Of a stretch of 64,000 nucleotides of DNA, positions 1 through 9,118 are shown one piece after another. The position numbers were made by a program, and so were the translations under genes. This stretch comes from an uncultured Flavobacterium sp. Lineage in GTDB: Bacteria; Bacteroidota; Bacteroidia; Flavobacteriales; Flavobacteriaceae. Below the pieces are notes generated by a model. It was not told the origin of the DNA, made no database searches, and was given only the letters and a program-made list of their open reading frames with translations. The stretch lies in the NCBI GenBank assembly GCA_913061465.1, contig CAJXSU010000002.1:62001-126000 (forward strand), read 5' to 3'. Position 1 is the stretch's first letter, and every line of letters begins with the position of its first letter.

Positions 1-1
1 A

Positions 2-1834
2 GATAATAGTGGAACTAAGAAAATTAATTTAAGTGCAAAAACAAAGTACACAGATTACAAAATTTTTTCGTTCCTAAAAGATACCACTTATGTAGATACC
101 ACTCTAAATATAAAAAAACATTACAAATTTAATTTTTTAAGAAAAGATAACTTTGGCTTGCTACCCTTTCACAATATTGGTCAAACTTTTAACCAACTAA
201 CTTATGATTTTGATAAAATTAATACTGTTCCTGGTATTGGTTTTACAGCCAAACAGTTTTCTTTTAACACGATAAGAGATATTAAGTACTATGAAGTTCC
301 TACCCCAACCTCAGAGATTATGTTTTTAACTACACTAGAGCAAGGAAGATTTTTGGATTCTTTTTTTACATTAAATTTCTCTAGAAGGCTCAATGTATCT
401 ATTGCATATACAGGCTTACGTTCTCTAGGTAAATATAGAGCATCTCTGGTAAGTCAGGGTAATTTTAGAACTACGTTTCATTATGAGACTAAAAATAACC
501 AATACAATGTTAGAGGACATATAGCAACCCAAGATGTTTTAAATGAGGAAAGTGGTGGTCTCACTTCTGAATCTTTGCTTGCTTTTATAGATAATGATCC
601 TAATTTTTCAGATAGAGCAAGACTTGATGTTAATTTGGAAGAAGCAGAAAATTTCCTTAAAGCTTCTCGAGTATATCTAGAACAAGATTATCAACTTCTA
701 TCCTCTAAAGATTCAGCCAATCAAAAAGACTTCACGAATTTAAAAGTTGGTCATGTACTTGTAAGCAGTAAAAAAGCCTATGAATTTTCGCAAAACTCTC
801 CTAGTAATTTTATTGGAACTACTAATTTTTCTGGGAATATTAAGGATGACGTTAACAATACATTTTTAAAAAATCAGTTTTTTTTAGAGTTTAACTCAAA
901 GTATGTTTTGGGAACATTCAAAGCAAAGTCAAGTATTATGAGTTATTCTTATGGATATGATAAAATTATTAATCAAACTAGTAATATTAACACCAGAAAA
1001 TTAAAAGGAAGTGCAATCTCTTTTGGTGCTGACTGGAGAGCTAAAATAAATAAATTTCAACTTGATGCAACTGGGGAAATTACACCAGGCTCAGCAAGGC
1101 TAGCTGGAACTAATCTACTAGGGAATTTATCTTACAAAAAAGATAGTTTGTTTGACATAAAAGCTAGTATTTTATTAAATTCTAAATCGCCAAATTTTAA
1201 TTATCTTCTTTATCAAAGCACTTACGATGCATACAATTGGGAAAATGATTTTGAAAATATAAGAACTCAAAATCTAGGGTTTCAGATTGATTCAAGATGG
1301 TTAAATGCAGCTGTAAATTTGACAAATATTGAAAATTACACCTACTTTGATGAAAACAATAAACCTCAACAATACTCAGAAAATGTTACTTACCTAAAGG
1401 TTAAAGCATCAAGAGAATTTATCTACAAAAAATTTACACTAGATAATACTATTATGTACCAAAATGTAAGTGGAGGATCTGCTGTTTTTAGAGTTCCAGA
1501 GCTCATCACAAGAAATACATTATACTATTCAGATTATTGGTTTAAAGGAAAACCTATGCAGGTTCAAATTGGTGCTACATTTAACTACTTTACAGCATAT
1601 AAAGCGAATGCTTATAATCCATTGTTAGCTGAGTTTACTCTCCAAAATTCTGAAGAAATTGGTTTCCCTACAGTAGACTTATTTTTTAACGCACAAATAA
1701 GAAGAACACGAATTTTTTTCAGAGTAGACAACGCACTCTCAGAATTTGGAAAAAGAAATTATTTCTCTGCTCCTAATTACCCATACAGGGATTTCACCAT
1801 AAGATTTGGTTTAGTTTGGAATTGGTTTATTTAG
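2..1834 (+). CDS. Putative outer-membrane porin (Porin_10-like), 5' end outside window
   Basis: The reading frame is open from the first bases of the window, so the N-terminus and signal peptide lie upstream and the first ATG or TTG inside the window is not the true start. About 610 codons are visible. The sequence is rich in alternating aromatic and polar strands and ends in aromatic residues (WNWFI), as expected of an outer-membrane beta-barrel. The N-terminal stretch (DTTYVDTTL, then FLRKDNFGLLPF) resembles the flavobacterial 'putative porin' family PF14121. Its likely role is an outer-membrane channel of unknown substrate. The 3' end overlaps the convergent antiporter gene by 8 bp. Family assignment is from memory of these motifs. 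Confidence 0.75.
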   Translation, partial: DNSGTKKINLSAKTKYTDYKIFSFLKDTTYVDTTLNIKKHYKFNFLRKDNFGLLPFHNIGQTFNQLTYDFDKINTVPGIGFTAKQFSFNTIRDIKYYEVPTPTSEIMFLTTLEQGRFLDSFFTLNFSRRLNVSIAYTGLRSLGKYRASLVSQGNFRTTFHYETKNNQYNVRGHIATQDVLNEESGGLTSESLLAFIDNDPNFSDRARLDVNLEEAENFLKASRVYLEQDYQLLSSKDSANQKDFTNLKVGHVLVSSKKAYEFSQNSPSNFIGTTNFSGNIKDDVNNTFLKNQFFLEFNSKYVLGTFKAKSSIMSYSYGYDKIINQTSNINTRKLKGSAISFGADWRAKINKFQLDATGEITPGSARLAGTNLLGNLSYKKDSLFDIKASILLNSKSPNFNYLLYQSTYDAYNWENDFENIRTQNLGFQIDSRWLNAAVNLTNIENYTYFDENNKPQQYSENVTYLKVKASREFIYKKFTLDNTIMYQNVSGGSAVFRVPELITRNTLYYSDYWFKGKPMQVQIGATFNYFTAYKANAYNPLLAEFTLQNSEEIGFPTVDLFFNAQIRRTRIFFRVDNALSEFGKRNYFSAPNYPYRDFTIRFGLVWNWFI

Positions 1835-3311
1835 TGGCTAACTGTCTTATTTTAATTCTTAACGCAGCAAATAACAAGGTAGTAAATGGAGATAACCAAT
1901 TAAAAATTGCATAAATAAAATACTCCCCAACGCTTACTCCTAATACACCAGAATGATAGGCTCCACAAGTATTCCATGGGATTAATACCGAAGTAACCGT
2001 TCCAGAATCTTCTAGGGTTCTACTTAAGTTTTCAGGAGCCAAGCCTTTTTCTTTAAAAGCTTTAGAATACATTTTACCCGGCACAACTATAGCCAGATAC
2101 TGATCTGAAGCTGTGAAATTTAATCCAATACATGTAAATACTGTACTGGCAAACAATCCAAAAACAGAATCAAAAAGTTGTAACATAAAACTACTAATCT
2201 TAGCCAAGGCTCCAATGGCATCCATAATTCCTCCAAAAACCATTGCACATAAAATAAGCCATATCGTTCCCATCATTTTTGCCATCCCTCCAGCAGTAAA
2301 TAACTTTGCTAAAATTTCATTGTCTGTTGCCACAGCAGTATCTACTGTTATTGCAGTCATCAAACCTTTGTATGCTGAATTAAATGTTAATTCAGTTGCA
2401 CCTGCTATGTTCAGGATAATTTGTGGCTGAAAAAATAAGGCAAAAACTGCCGCTAAAAGCGTTCCTGCTAATAAAGCTATTAAGGGAGGTGTTTTTTTTA
2501 TGATAAGAGCAATTACCATAACTGGCACTAGAAACAACGAAGGATTGATGTTAAAAGCCTTATCAATATCTACTAACATCGCTGAAGTGTCAGCATCACC
2601 ACTAACGCTGAGTGTGAGCCCTATAATTATAAAAATAATTAGGGTAACAATAAATGTAGGAACTGTGGTGTAAGACATGTACTTTATGTGTGTGAATAAA
2701 TCTGTACCTGCCATTGCTGGAGCTAAATTAGTTGTGTCTGACATTGGTGACATTTTATCTCCAAAATAAGCACCAGATAAAACCGCCCCTGCTGTCATCC
2801 CTAAAGATATATCTAATGCTCCTGCAATTCCAATTAATGCAATACCCACAGTAGCTGAAGTAGTCCAAGAACTTCCCGTTGCAACAGATATAACTGCACA
2901 AATAATTAAACATGCCGGTAAAAATATTGTGGGATTTAAAATCTGTAGGCCATAATAAATCATTGTAGGTATAATACCACTAACCAACCATGTTCCTGCC
3001 AAAGCTCCAACCATCAATAAAATGAATATAGCACTAGAAGTTGACTTTACATTCTCTGCAACCTCATCCATCATTCTAGAAAAGGAAACCTTATTTCTAA
3101 AACCAACTACAGATGCTACTGCTCCTCCTATTAATAATATAAACTGATTTGAACCACTTAATGAATCATCTCCAAAAATAAAAACATTATAAGCCAACAG
3201 CCCTACTAAAATGATGATAGGAATAATAGCCTCAAAAATTGAAAGCTCACTATTCTCAACAATTTTTTGGTCTTGTATTTTTATCTCTGAAAGATTTTCT
3301 TGGTCTTGCAT
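1827..3311 (-). CDS. nhaC: NhaC-family Na+/H+ antiporter
   Basis: A polytopic inner-membrane protein of 494 residues, with about 11-12 hydrophobic segments after a short charged N-terminus. The GSSWTTSATVG and GAYFGDKMSPMSDTTNLAPA stretches are characteristic of NhaC-type antiporters, which exchange Na+ for H+ and support sodium and pH homeostasis, fitting a marine organism. Length is normal for the family. It is a single gene, convergent with the porin and divergent from the membrane hydrolase starting at 3390. The exact ion (Na+ with H+, or coupling to an organic anion as in the MleN branch) cannot be told from sequence. Confidence 0.88.
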   Translation of the reverse strand: MQDQENLSEIKIQDQKIVENSELSIFEAIIPIIILVGLLAYNVFIFGDDSLSGSNQFILLIGGAVASVVGFRNKVSFSRMMDEVAENVKSTSSAIFILLMVGALAGTWLVSGIIPTMIYYGLQILNPTIFLPACLIICAVISVATGSSWTTSATVGIALIGIAGALDISLGMTAGAVLSGAYFGDKMSPMSDTTNLAPAMAGTDLFTHIKYMSYTTVPTFIVTLIIFIIIGLTLSVSGDADTSAMLVDIDKAFNINPSLFLVPVMVIALIIKKTPPLIALLAGTLLAAVFALFFQPQIILNIAGATELTFNSAYKGLMTAITVDTAVATDNEILAKLFTAGGMAKMMGTIWLILCAMVFGGIMDAIGALAKISSFMLQLFDSVFGLFASTVFTCIGLNFTASDQYLAIVVPGKMYSKAFKEKGLAPENLSRTLEDSGTVTSVLIPWNTCGAYHSGVLGVSVGEYFIYAIFNWLSPFTTLLFAALRIKIRQLATK

Positions 3312-3376
3312 ATTTTCAATTTTTGTTTTGTAATGTTACGATTTTAGAAGAAGCTATGCAAGTGAAATGAGTTGGT

Positions 3377-3384
3377 TACATTTG
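3377..3384 (+). promoter_or_regulatory. Bacteroidota -7 element (TACATTTG), probable leaderless start
   Basis: TACATTTG matches the TAnnTTTG -7 consensus of Bacteroidota sigma-70 promoters and is followed by CACCC and then the ATG at 3390. Transcription should begin at or just before the start codon, giving a leaderless or nearly leaderless mRNA. No good -33 TTTG was found at the usual spacing. Confidence 0.45.
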
Positions 3385-3389
3385 CACCC

Positions 3390-4427
3390 ATGGATTCAAT
3401 TACTCAAATTGTTTTAGGGGCTGCATGTGGCGAAATAGCTTTAGGAAAAAAAATAGGAAATAAAGCCATTCTATTTGGAGCTATTGGTGGAACAATTCCA
3501 GACTTAGATGTACTTATTGGAAGTCTTTATTATTCTAACGAAATAGATAGCCTGGCTTTTCATAGAGGATTTATGCATTCTATTATTTTTGCAATTTTAG
3601 GAGCCTTCCTTTTTGGTTTTATAAGTTCAAAAGCCTACGATTATGGGCCTCTAAGAAAAGGGACTACTAACTTAAAAGATTGGATCTGGTTGTTCTTTTT
3701 ATCTATTTTTACCCACCCAATTCTGGATAGTTTCACTCCTTATGGAACACAATTGTTTTTACCCTTTTCAGATTATAGAGTTGCTTTTAACAACATTGCT
3801 GTTGCAGATCCACTTTACACACTTCCCTTTCTATTATGTATTATTATTGCTATGTTTTATAATCGGAAAAACCCTACTCGAAGAAGATGGACAAAAGCAG
3901 GTCTTTATCTTAGTTCTGCATATATGATTTTTACCATCGGCAATAAATTACATGTAAATCATATTTTTAAAAAGTCTTTTCAGGAGGCTAACATAAACTA
4001 TTCAAAATTTAGCGCTCAACCTACAATTTTAAATAATATATTATGGTATGCAGTTGCAGAGACTGATACAGATTATAAAGTAACTTTTTATTCAATTTTT
4101 GATAAAAACACAAGATCTACCAATTTTATAAATATTCCTAAGAACCATACTCTTGTGGATATAAATCATCCAGATATAAAAACATTACGATGGTTTAGTA
4201 ATGAATTTTATACATTAAGTTCTCTAAATAACAATCAAGTTATTTATAAAGATTTACGCTACCCATTACTAGATCAAAAAGATTCAACGTCCTCTCTATT
4301 TAGTTTTGAATTAATCAAAGAGGATAAAAGATGGAACACAAATAGCCTTTCAGAGGAAAGATTTAAAGATAGCAACATGAAAAAATTATCTAAAGAATTA
4401 TTCTACAGAGCTTTTAGAGATTTTTAA
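3390..4427 (+). CDS. YdjM-type membrane-bound metal-dependent hydrolase (DUF457 family)
   Basis: The N-terminus MDSITQIVLGAACGEIALG and the following GGTIPDLDVL, with AFHRGFMHS about 45 residues later, are the His/Asp signature of the YdjM/LexA-binding membrane hydrolase family (PF04307). Several membrane segments cover the first 200 residues, followed by a soluble C-terminal part of about 140 residues. I chose the ATG at 3390, because the upstream TTG at 3372 would overlap the promoter element and add residues not usual in the family. The substrate is unknown. It ends in a 4-bp overlap with the convergent lyase gene. Confidence 0.8.
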   Translation: MDSITQIVLGAACGEIALGKKIGNKAILFGAIGGTIPDLDVLIGSLYYSNEIDSLAFHRGFMHSIIFAILGAFLFGFISSKAYDYGPLRKGTTNLKDWIWLFFLSIFTHPILDSFTPYGTQLFLPFSDYRVAFNNIAVADPLYTLPFLLCIIIAMFYNRKNPTRRRWTKAGLYLSSAYMIFTIGNKLHVNHIFKKSFQEANINYSKFSAQPTILNNILWYAVAETDTDYKVTFYSIFDKNTRSTNFINIPKNHTLVDINHPDIKTLRWFSNEFYTLSSLNNNQVIYKDLRYPLLDQKDSTSSLFSFELIKEDKRWNTNSLSEERFKDSNMKKLSKELFYRAFRDF

Positions 4428-5647
4428 TTTGAAACAAAATATTCACTAGGTAAAACTCCAACCTCTTTCATGCACTTTTTTATGGTCTGATATGTTCTTT
4501 CGATATTGTTATCTAAACCAATAGAAAAACGAATTAAGCCATCAGATAAACCCATTTCAGCTTGTTCATCCTCTGGAATCTCTGAAGAAGTAGAAGTTCC
4601 AGGAGCAGAAAATAATGTTTTGTAAAAACCTAAACTTACCGCTAAATAACCAACATTATTTTGTTGCATAGCTTCCATGAGTGCATTGGCTTTTTCTAAT
4701 GATCCAGCATCTATTGTTAACATACCTCCATATCCGTACTCAGAATTCATCATAGAAGTAAATAATGGATACGAGGGATGAGATTCTAGACCAGGATATA
4801 CTGTTTTTATCCCATCTTCTTGAAACTTTGAAGCCAAATAAGAAGCGTTATAACTGTGCTGCTTCATCCTAATATGGAGCGTTCTTAAATTTTTCAAAAT
4901 CGAAGAAGCTCGAAGGCTATCCATTGTAGATCCAAGAAGCATAGAAGCACCATCTATGACACTTCTTAATTGATTTATAAATTCTTGACTACCACAAACA
5001 ACACCACCTACAGCGTCTGAAGAACCGTTAATAAATTTAGTTAGACTATGAACCACAACATCTGCACCTAATTGAATGGGAGAAATAGATAATGGTGAAA
5101 ATGTATTATCTACTACTAAGGTTAGCTCATACTTTTTTGCTAAAGCTGCTAATCCTTTAATATCAGCAACCTCTAATAAAGGGTTACTCACAGATTCACA
5201 ATATAAAACCTTGGTACTATTAGTAATTGAAGCCTCCACTATTTCTAAATTTGTGATATCAACAAAAGAAGTTTGAATGGCTAACCTAGGTGTAAAGTTC
5301 TTTAAAAATGCATAGGTACCTCCATAAATAGTTCTACTAGATACAATATGATCACCTGCGCCACATAATTGCAATAAAACGGGAGTAATAGCCCCCATTC
5401 CTGATGCAGATACATTGGCTGTTTCTGTTCCTTCCATAGCAGCTAGTGCCTCCCCTAAACACAAATTACTTGGTGTGGTATGACGAGAATACAAATGACA
5501 ACCATCTGTATTGCCCTCAAAGGTATCAGCCATGGTTTTTGCTGCCATAAAAGTATATGTTGATGAATCTGAAATAGAAGGGTTTACTCCTCCAAACTCT
5601 CCAAAGTTTTGAAGATCTTGAATATTATCTGCTGGACTGAAACTCAT
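4424..5647 (-). CDS. Cys/Met metabolism PLP enzyme, probable methionine gamma-lyase
   Basis: A fold-type I PLP enzyme of the trans-sulfuration family, 407 residues from the chosen start. The YSRHTTPS and ASGMGAI motifs, the VVDNTFSPL segment and the Schiff-base lysine K204 in SLTKF are all present. The family cleaves or condenses sulfur amino acids. The likely reaction is alpha,gamma-elimination of methionine, but cystathionine gamma-lyase or a related activity is possible. The start is set at MSFSP (5647), because the preceding 16 residues possible from 5695 are not family-like. It is divergent from an Lrp/AsnC regulator, which suggests amino-acid-responsive control. Confidence 0.82.
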   Translation of the reverse strand: MSFSPADNIQDLQNFGEFGGVNPSISDSSTYTFMAAKTMADTFEGNTDGCHLYSRHTTPSNLCLGEALAAMEGTETANVSASGMGAITPVLLQLCGAGDHIVSSRTIYGGTYAFLKNFTPRLAIQTSFVDITNLEIVEASITNSTKVLYCESVSNPLLEVADIKGLAALAKKYELTLVVDNTFSPLSISPIQLGADVVVHSLTKFINGSSDAVGGVVCGSQEFINQLRSVIDGASMLLGSTMDSLRASSILKNLRTLHIRMKQHSYNASYLASKFQEDGIKTVYPGLESHPSYPLFTSMMNSEYGYGGMLTIDAGSLEKANALMEAMQQNNVGYLAVSLGFYKTLFSAPGTSTSSEIPEDEQAEMGLSDGLIRFSIGLDNNIERTYQTIKKCMKEVGVLPSEYFVSN

Positions 5648-5840
5648 AATAGTAGTATTTTTACCAAATCTAACATTAATTAGATATATTATCAATAAAA
5701 ATAAATAATATTAGTTTATTTTTAATTAAAATAATAAAATTTTAAACTTTAAATCTTTATTTTTATATTTTAATTGAAAGTTTTAGAAAATTTTTCGGTT
5801 ACTCATTTTAAAAATAGAACAACGAATTAAAAACAGTTAA

Positions 5841-6299
5841 ATGAAATTAGATCATATAGATAAAAAGTTAATTAGTCTGCTTCAAAACGATAGTAAACAA
5901 ACTAGCAAGCAACTTTCTTTACAATTAAATTTATCGGTTACTGCTGTATATGAAAGAATAAAGAAATTAGAAAAAGAAGGTGTTATAAAAAAATATGTGG
6001 CTATCATAGACAAGGAAAAAATCAACAAATCATTTCTTATTTTTTGCCACATAAAGCTTCTTCAGCATTCTAAAGAATTCTTGTCAAATTTTGAAAAAGA
6101 AATTTTAAAATTAGATGAAGTTTCTGAATGTTTTCATGTGAGTGGAGAATATGATTATATCATAAAGATTCATGTATCTGATATGAAAGAATATCGTGAA
6201 TTCATGGTTACAAAACTAACCACCATTAAACATATAGGAAGTACTCATAGTACCTTTAGTATAGAACAGGTTAAGAGTACTACTGAAATACAAGTGTAA
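5841..6299 (+). CDS. Lrp/AsnC family transcriptional regulator
   Basis: A 152-residue protein with an N-terminal winged helix-turn-helix (about residues 4-60, LDHIDKKLISLLQNDSKQTS opening) followed by an AsnC-type ligand-binding RAM domain (about 65-145; the EVSECFHVSGEYDYIIK stretch is typical). Such proteins bind amino acids and form octamers or dimers on promoter DNA. It faces away from the methionine gamma-lyase-like gene across a 193-bp AT-rich intergenic region, so it is a good candidate for that gene's regulator and for autoregulation. This pairing is inference from position only. Confidence 0.92.
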   Translation: MKLDHIDKKLISLLQNDSKQTSKQLSLQLNLSVTAVYERIKKLEKEGVIKKYVAIIDKEKINKSFLIFCHIKLLQHSKEFLSNFEKEILKLDEVSECFHVSGEYDYIIKIHVSDMKEYREFMVTKLTTIKHIGSTHSTFSIEQVKSTTEIQV

Positions 6300-6301
6300 A
6301 A

Positions 6302-6330
6302 AAAAGCCCAAAACTATGTTTTGGGCTTTT
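6302..6330. terminator. Bidirectional intrinsic terminator
   Basis: A perfect 13-bp inverted repeat (AAAAGCCCAAAAC / GTTTTGGGCTTTT) with a 3-nt loop and A/T tracts on both sides. It lies between the convergent Lrp/AsnC gene and the YceI-CDGSH operon, so it can stop transcription from either side. Confidence 0.88.
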
Positions 6331-6333
6331 TAT

Positions 6334-6426
6334 TTAATTATTTGAATGTGAACCGTCACAAAATCCTTGTGAGTCTGATGTATTTCCACATCCACACTTT
6401 GGTCTATCAATTTTTAAAGTTTTCAT
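6334..6426 (-). CDS. CDGSH iron-sulfur miniprotein (30 aa)
   Basis: A 30-codon gene just downstream of yceI (18-bp gap) and ending next to the terminator. The translation begins MKTLKIDRPKCGCG and ends CDGSHSNN. It contains the three Cys and one His of the CDGSH [2Fe-2S] motif: C-x-C, then nine residues, then C-D-G-S-H. Spacing between the C-x-C and CDGSH parts is one residue longer than the common mitoNEET form. An in-frame TAA upstream (6441-6439) fixes ATG 6426 as the first possible start. CDGSH proteins are dimeric redox or cluster-transfer proteins. This one is close to the minimum for cluster binding, and its role is unknown. Confidence 0.75.
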   Translation of the reverse strand: MKTLKIDRPKCGCGNTSDSQGFCDGSHSNN

Positions 6427-6444
6427 ATGTATTGGTTTTTATTA

Positions 6445-7074
6445 TTATTTTGTTACTACTGTAAAAGACATCTCTACGAGATCATCAATAAATTTATCTT
6501 TCAACCCTTCTATCCATCTTTTGGAACCGTATTTTACATTAAAATCTGCACGATCTATATTGAATAATTCACTTTTGAAAGTTGTTGTGCCATCTGTAGT
6601 TGAGATAGACGCAGGAATCGTAATGCTTTTGGTTACATCCTTAATAGTTAAGTTTCCAGTAACTGCCAAGTTCCCTTCAACTTCTAGTGCTGATGTAATT
6701 ACAAATTTTGAGGTAGGATATAGAGTAACATCAAAAAAATCTGATGCTTTTAAATGTTTTTCAATTTTTCCTGCTCCTTCACTACCAGCCATGTCAAGAT
6801 TTTTAATAGTATTCATATCTATGACAAACTCACCTTCTTTTAAAACTCCATTTTCAACAACCATCCCTCCACTTAAAAGGGAAACTGTTCCATCATGAGA
6901 CCCAGTTGGTTTTGTACCTTTCCATGTCATTAAAGAAGCAGTTAAATCTACATTATTTACTATAGTGGTTTCTTCAACTTTAACTTCTTCTTTGACAACA
7001 ACTTTTTCTTTCTTTTCTCCTTTACAAGAAAATAAAACAGCAGAAACAACTACTGCCATAATTATATTTTTCAT
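6445..7074 (-). CDS. YceI-family lipoprotein
   Basis: A 209-residue protein with a lipoprotein signal (LFSC, Cys17) and a charged Lys/Glu-rich spacer (about 18-40), followed by a YceI-like domain (about 45-205), a lipocalin-type barrel that binds isoprenoid or fatty amphiphiles in this family. Motifs include LTASLMTWKGTKPTGSHDG near the start and FNIDRADFNVKYGSKRW near the end. It is probably anchored in the periplasm. It forms a two-gene unit with the CDGSH miniprotein downstream. Confidence 0.88.
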   Translation of the reverse strand: MKNIIMAVVVSAVLFSCKGEKKEKVVVKEEVKVEETTIVNNVDLTASLMTWKGTKPTGSHDGTVSLLSGGMVVENGVLKEGEFVIDMNTIKNLDMAGSEGAGKIEKHLKASDFFDVTLYPTSKFVITSALEVEGNLAVTGNLTIKDVTKSITIPASISTTDGTTTFKSELFNIDRADFNVKYGSKRWIEGLKDKFIDDLVEMSFTVVTK

Positions 7075-7145
7075 TTTTTAATAATTTAAATTAGTCTCGA
7101 CGACAAATATATACTAATGTAATTTCCATGGAAACTAAAAAAATG

Positions 7146-7598
7146 TTAAAATTTGTTTTTTGTATCTATGATAATAGTAACGGGACCATCATTGTAAATT
7201 TCTAACTCCATATGGGATCCAAACTTTCCAGTTTGAATTTTTTTTCCAAGTTTAGATTCTAAAGTATCTATAAATTTATTGTACAAAGGAACCGCTATAG
7301 ATGGTTTAGCAGCTTTAATATAACTAGGCCTATTCCCTTTTTTTGTCGATGCATACAAGGTAAACTGACTAACCACTATAACTTCACCATCACTATCATG
7401 CAAAGAATTATTCATGACACCATTTTCATCATCAAAAACTCTAAGATTTATAATTTTACTGGAAAGCCAATTGATATCTTCTTGAGTATCTAATTCCTCA
7501 ATTCCAAGCAAAACAAGAACACCATGAAGAATATTAGCAACTTTTTTATTGTCTATAGCTACACTAGCCTTGGAGACTCTCTGAATAACTGCTTTCAT
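7146..7598 (-). CDS. dtd: D-aminoacyl-tRNA deacylase
   Basis: A 150-residue cytoplasmic enzyme that hydrolyses D-amino acids (and glycine mischarged on tRNA-Ala) from tRNA, the chiral proofreading step of translation. The two active-site signatures are visible: SQFTLYAS (family S-Q-x-T-L) and NDGPVTI (family N-x-GP-V-T). The N-terminus MKAVIQRVSKASVAI is typical and length is normal. It lies 32 bp downstream of rsgA on the same strand, so the two are probably co-transcribed. Confidence 0.95.
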   Translation of the reverse strand: MKAVIQRVSKASVAIDNKKVANILHGVLVLLGIEELDTQEDINWLSSKIINLRVFDDENGVMNNSLHDSDGEVIVVSQFTLYASTKKGNRPSYIKAAKPSIAVPLYNKFIDTLESKLGKKIQTGKFGSHMELEIYNDGPVTIIIDTKNKF

Positions 7599-7630
7599 TA
7601 AATTTTAAATTTTTTAAAGAAATAAAATTA

Positions 7631-8575
7631 CTAATCCCAAATATCAGTTCTATAATTTTCTTCTTCACCTTCCAAGATTTGCAGATAACTTTTATAACGG
7701 GACCAAGATATTTTTCCATCCTCTAAATCCTCTTTTACTGCACATTGAGGTTCGTTAACATGAATACAGTTGTGAAACTTGCAACCACTTTTCAAAGCAA
7801 AAAACTCAGTAAAATAATCTCCAAGTTCTTCTTTTTCTATTTCTACAACACCAAACCCTTTAATTCCAGGTGTATCAATAATTTTAGCATCAAAACTTAA
7901 ATCAAACATTTCTGCAAATGTTGTTGTATGTTGTCCTTGTTGGTGTTGAAATGAAATTTCCTTTGTCTTTAAATTTAATCCGGGCTCTAGAGAATTTAAT
8001 AATGTTGTTTTGCCCACCCCTGAATGTCCAGAAAATAAACTAGTCTTTCCTTTCATTAGGTCTTTTATAATATTTAAGTTTATGTTTTTTATGGCAGAAA
8101 CCTCCACACAAGTATAGCCAATTGTTTCATAAATATCTTTTAAGTAAAGAATCTCACTTTTTTCTGCTACTTTATAACTATCTATCTTGTTGAATACTAA
8201 AATTACTTTTATAGAATACGCTTGAGCAGTAACTAAAAATCGATCTATGAATGTGGTTAAAGTTGGTGGATTATTAATGGTGATTAACAGAAATGCTAAA
8301 TCAATATTGGATGCAATAATTTGGGTTTGCTTTGACAAATTAACAGATTTACGAACTATATAATTTTTTCTGTCATGAATTAATTTAATGACTCCAATTT
8401 CTTCATCACCTTTATTTTCAATATCAAATTCTACAGAATCGCCAACAGCAATAGGGTTGGTGCTTTTTATTCCTTTTATCCTAAACTTACCTTTTATTCT
8501 ACATTGATAAAGGCCTCCTTCTTCGGACTTTACAAAATACCAACTTCCAGTAGATTTATAAACAGTTCCTGTCAT
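7631..8575 (-). CDS. rsgA: Small-subunit-biogenesis GTPase RsgA
   Basis: A 314-residue circularly permuted GTPase that acts late in 30S ribosome maturation. Domain order is an N-terminal OB fold (about 1-70), then G4 (NKID), G1 (GHSGVGKTTLL) and G3 (DTPGIKGFG), the permuted order typical of RsgA, followed by a zinc-binding C-terminal part with CKFHNCIHVNEPQC. The start is 4 nt downstream (minus strand) of a TTACTTTG sequence, one base off the -7 consensus, so the message may be leaderless. dtd follows. Confidence 0.95.
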   Translation of the reverse strand: MTGTVYKSTGSWYFVKSEEGGLYQCRIKGKFRIKGIKSTNPIAVGDSVEFDIENKGDEEIGVIKLIHDRKNYIVRKSVNLSKQTQIIASNIDLAFLLITINNPPTLTTFIDRFLVTAQAYSIKVILVFNKIDSYKVAEKSEILYLKDIYETIGYTCVEVSAIKNINLNIIKDLMKGKTSLFSGHSGVGKTTLLNSLEPGLNLKTKEISFQHQQGQHTTTFAEMFDLSFDAKIIDTPGIKGFGVVEIEKEELGDYFTEFFALKSGCKFHNCIHVNEPQCAVKEDLEDGKISWSRYKSYLQILEGEEENYRTDIWD

Positions 8576-8645
8576 ATAGCAAAGTAAATCAATTCTAAAT
8601 TAAAATATTGTACAATTAAAATGTAATTTAAAAAAACCTATTACT

Positions 8646-9107
8646 ATGAGAAAAATTTATTTATTAATTGCAGCTTTATGTTTTGTTTTTTACTCTGAAG
8701 CGCAAACTTACAAATATCAAGTAATTACAAGTGTAGAATCTATTATTCCTAGTGTTGCTGGGAGATCTAGATTGATTAGTACTATTGAGTCTCGTAACTA
8801 TCAAGACTTTACATCTGAAAGAACTGATGGAAAAACAGTAAAAGATAAAAGAAACAAATCTGACAGAGGTGATATTAGAGTGAAAAATTTTGAAGAAACT
8901 AAATTGTTAAACTTTTACAATATAGCAGGTATTCGTTTTCAAAATATTGCTGCTAATGATGCAGTAATTACTTCAAAAATAAACACCATGACAGAGGAAG
9001 GGTGGGAATTAGCTTTTGTTTCAAGTGCTGTAGAAAGTGATGCAGGTAAAAATGATGGAAGAGGTATCTTTATAACTCGTTATATCTTTAAGAAACTAAA
9101 AGAATAA
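8646..9107 (+). CDS. Secreted hypothetical protein
   Basis: A 153-residue protein with a clear Sec signal peptide (MRKIYLLIAALCFVFYSEAQ) and no further membrane segments. The remainder is a small soluble domain with a C-terminal stretch EEGWELAFVSS, which loosely resembles the ending of DUF4177-like small domains, but I cannot assign a family. It probably works in the periplasm or at the outer membrane. It is a single gene, followed at once by a strong bidirectional terminator. Confidence 0.7.
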   Translation: MRKIYLLIAALCFVFYSEAQTYKYQVITSVESIIPSVAGRSRLISTIESRNYQDFTSERTDGKTVKDKRNKSDRGDIRVKNFEETKLLNFYNIAGIRFQNIAANDAVITSKINTMTEEGWELAFVSSAVESDAGKNDGRGIFITRYIFKKLKE

Positions 9108-9118
9108 TACAATTTAAT

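Noticed and set aside
158-1834. TTG at 158 as start of the porin gene
   Set aside because: The same frame is open back to the first bases of the window and reads as family sequence, so the gene begins outside the window.
2113-2430. Plus-strand 105-codon frame inside the antiporter gene
   Set aside because: Shadow of the well-supported NhaC reading frame; no independent signal.
3372-3389. TTG 3372 as start of the YdjM-type gene
   Set aside because: It overlaps the TACATTTG promoter element, and the family N-terminus fits ATG 3390.
6521-6898. Plus-strand 125-codon frame inside yceI
   Set aside because: Antisense shadow of a clear YceI-family gene.
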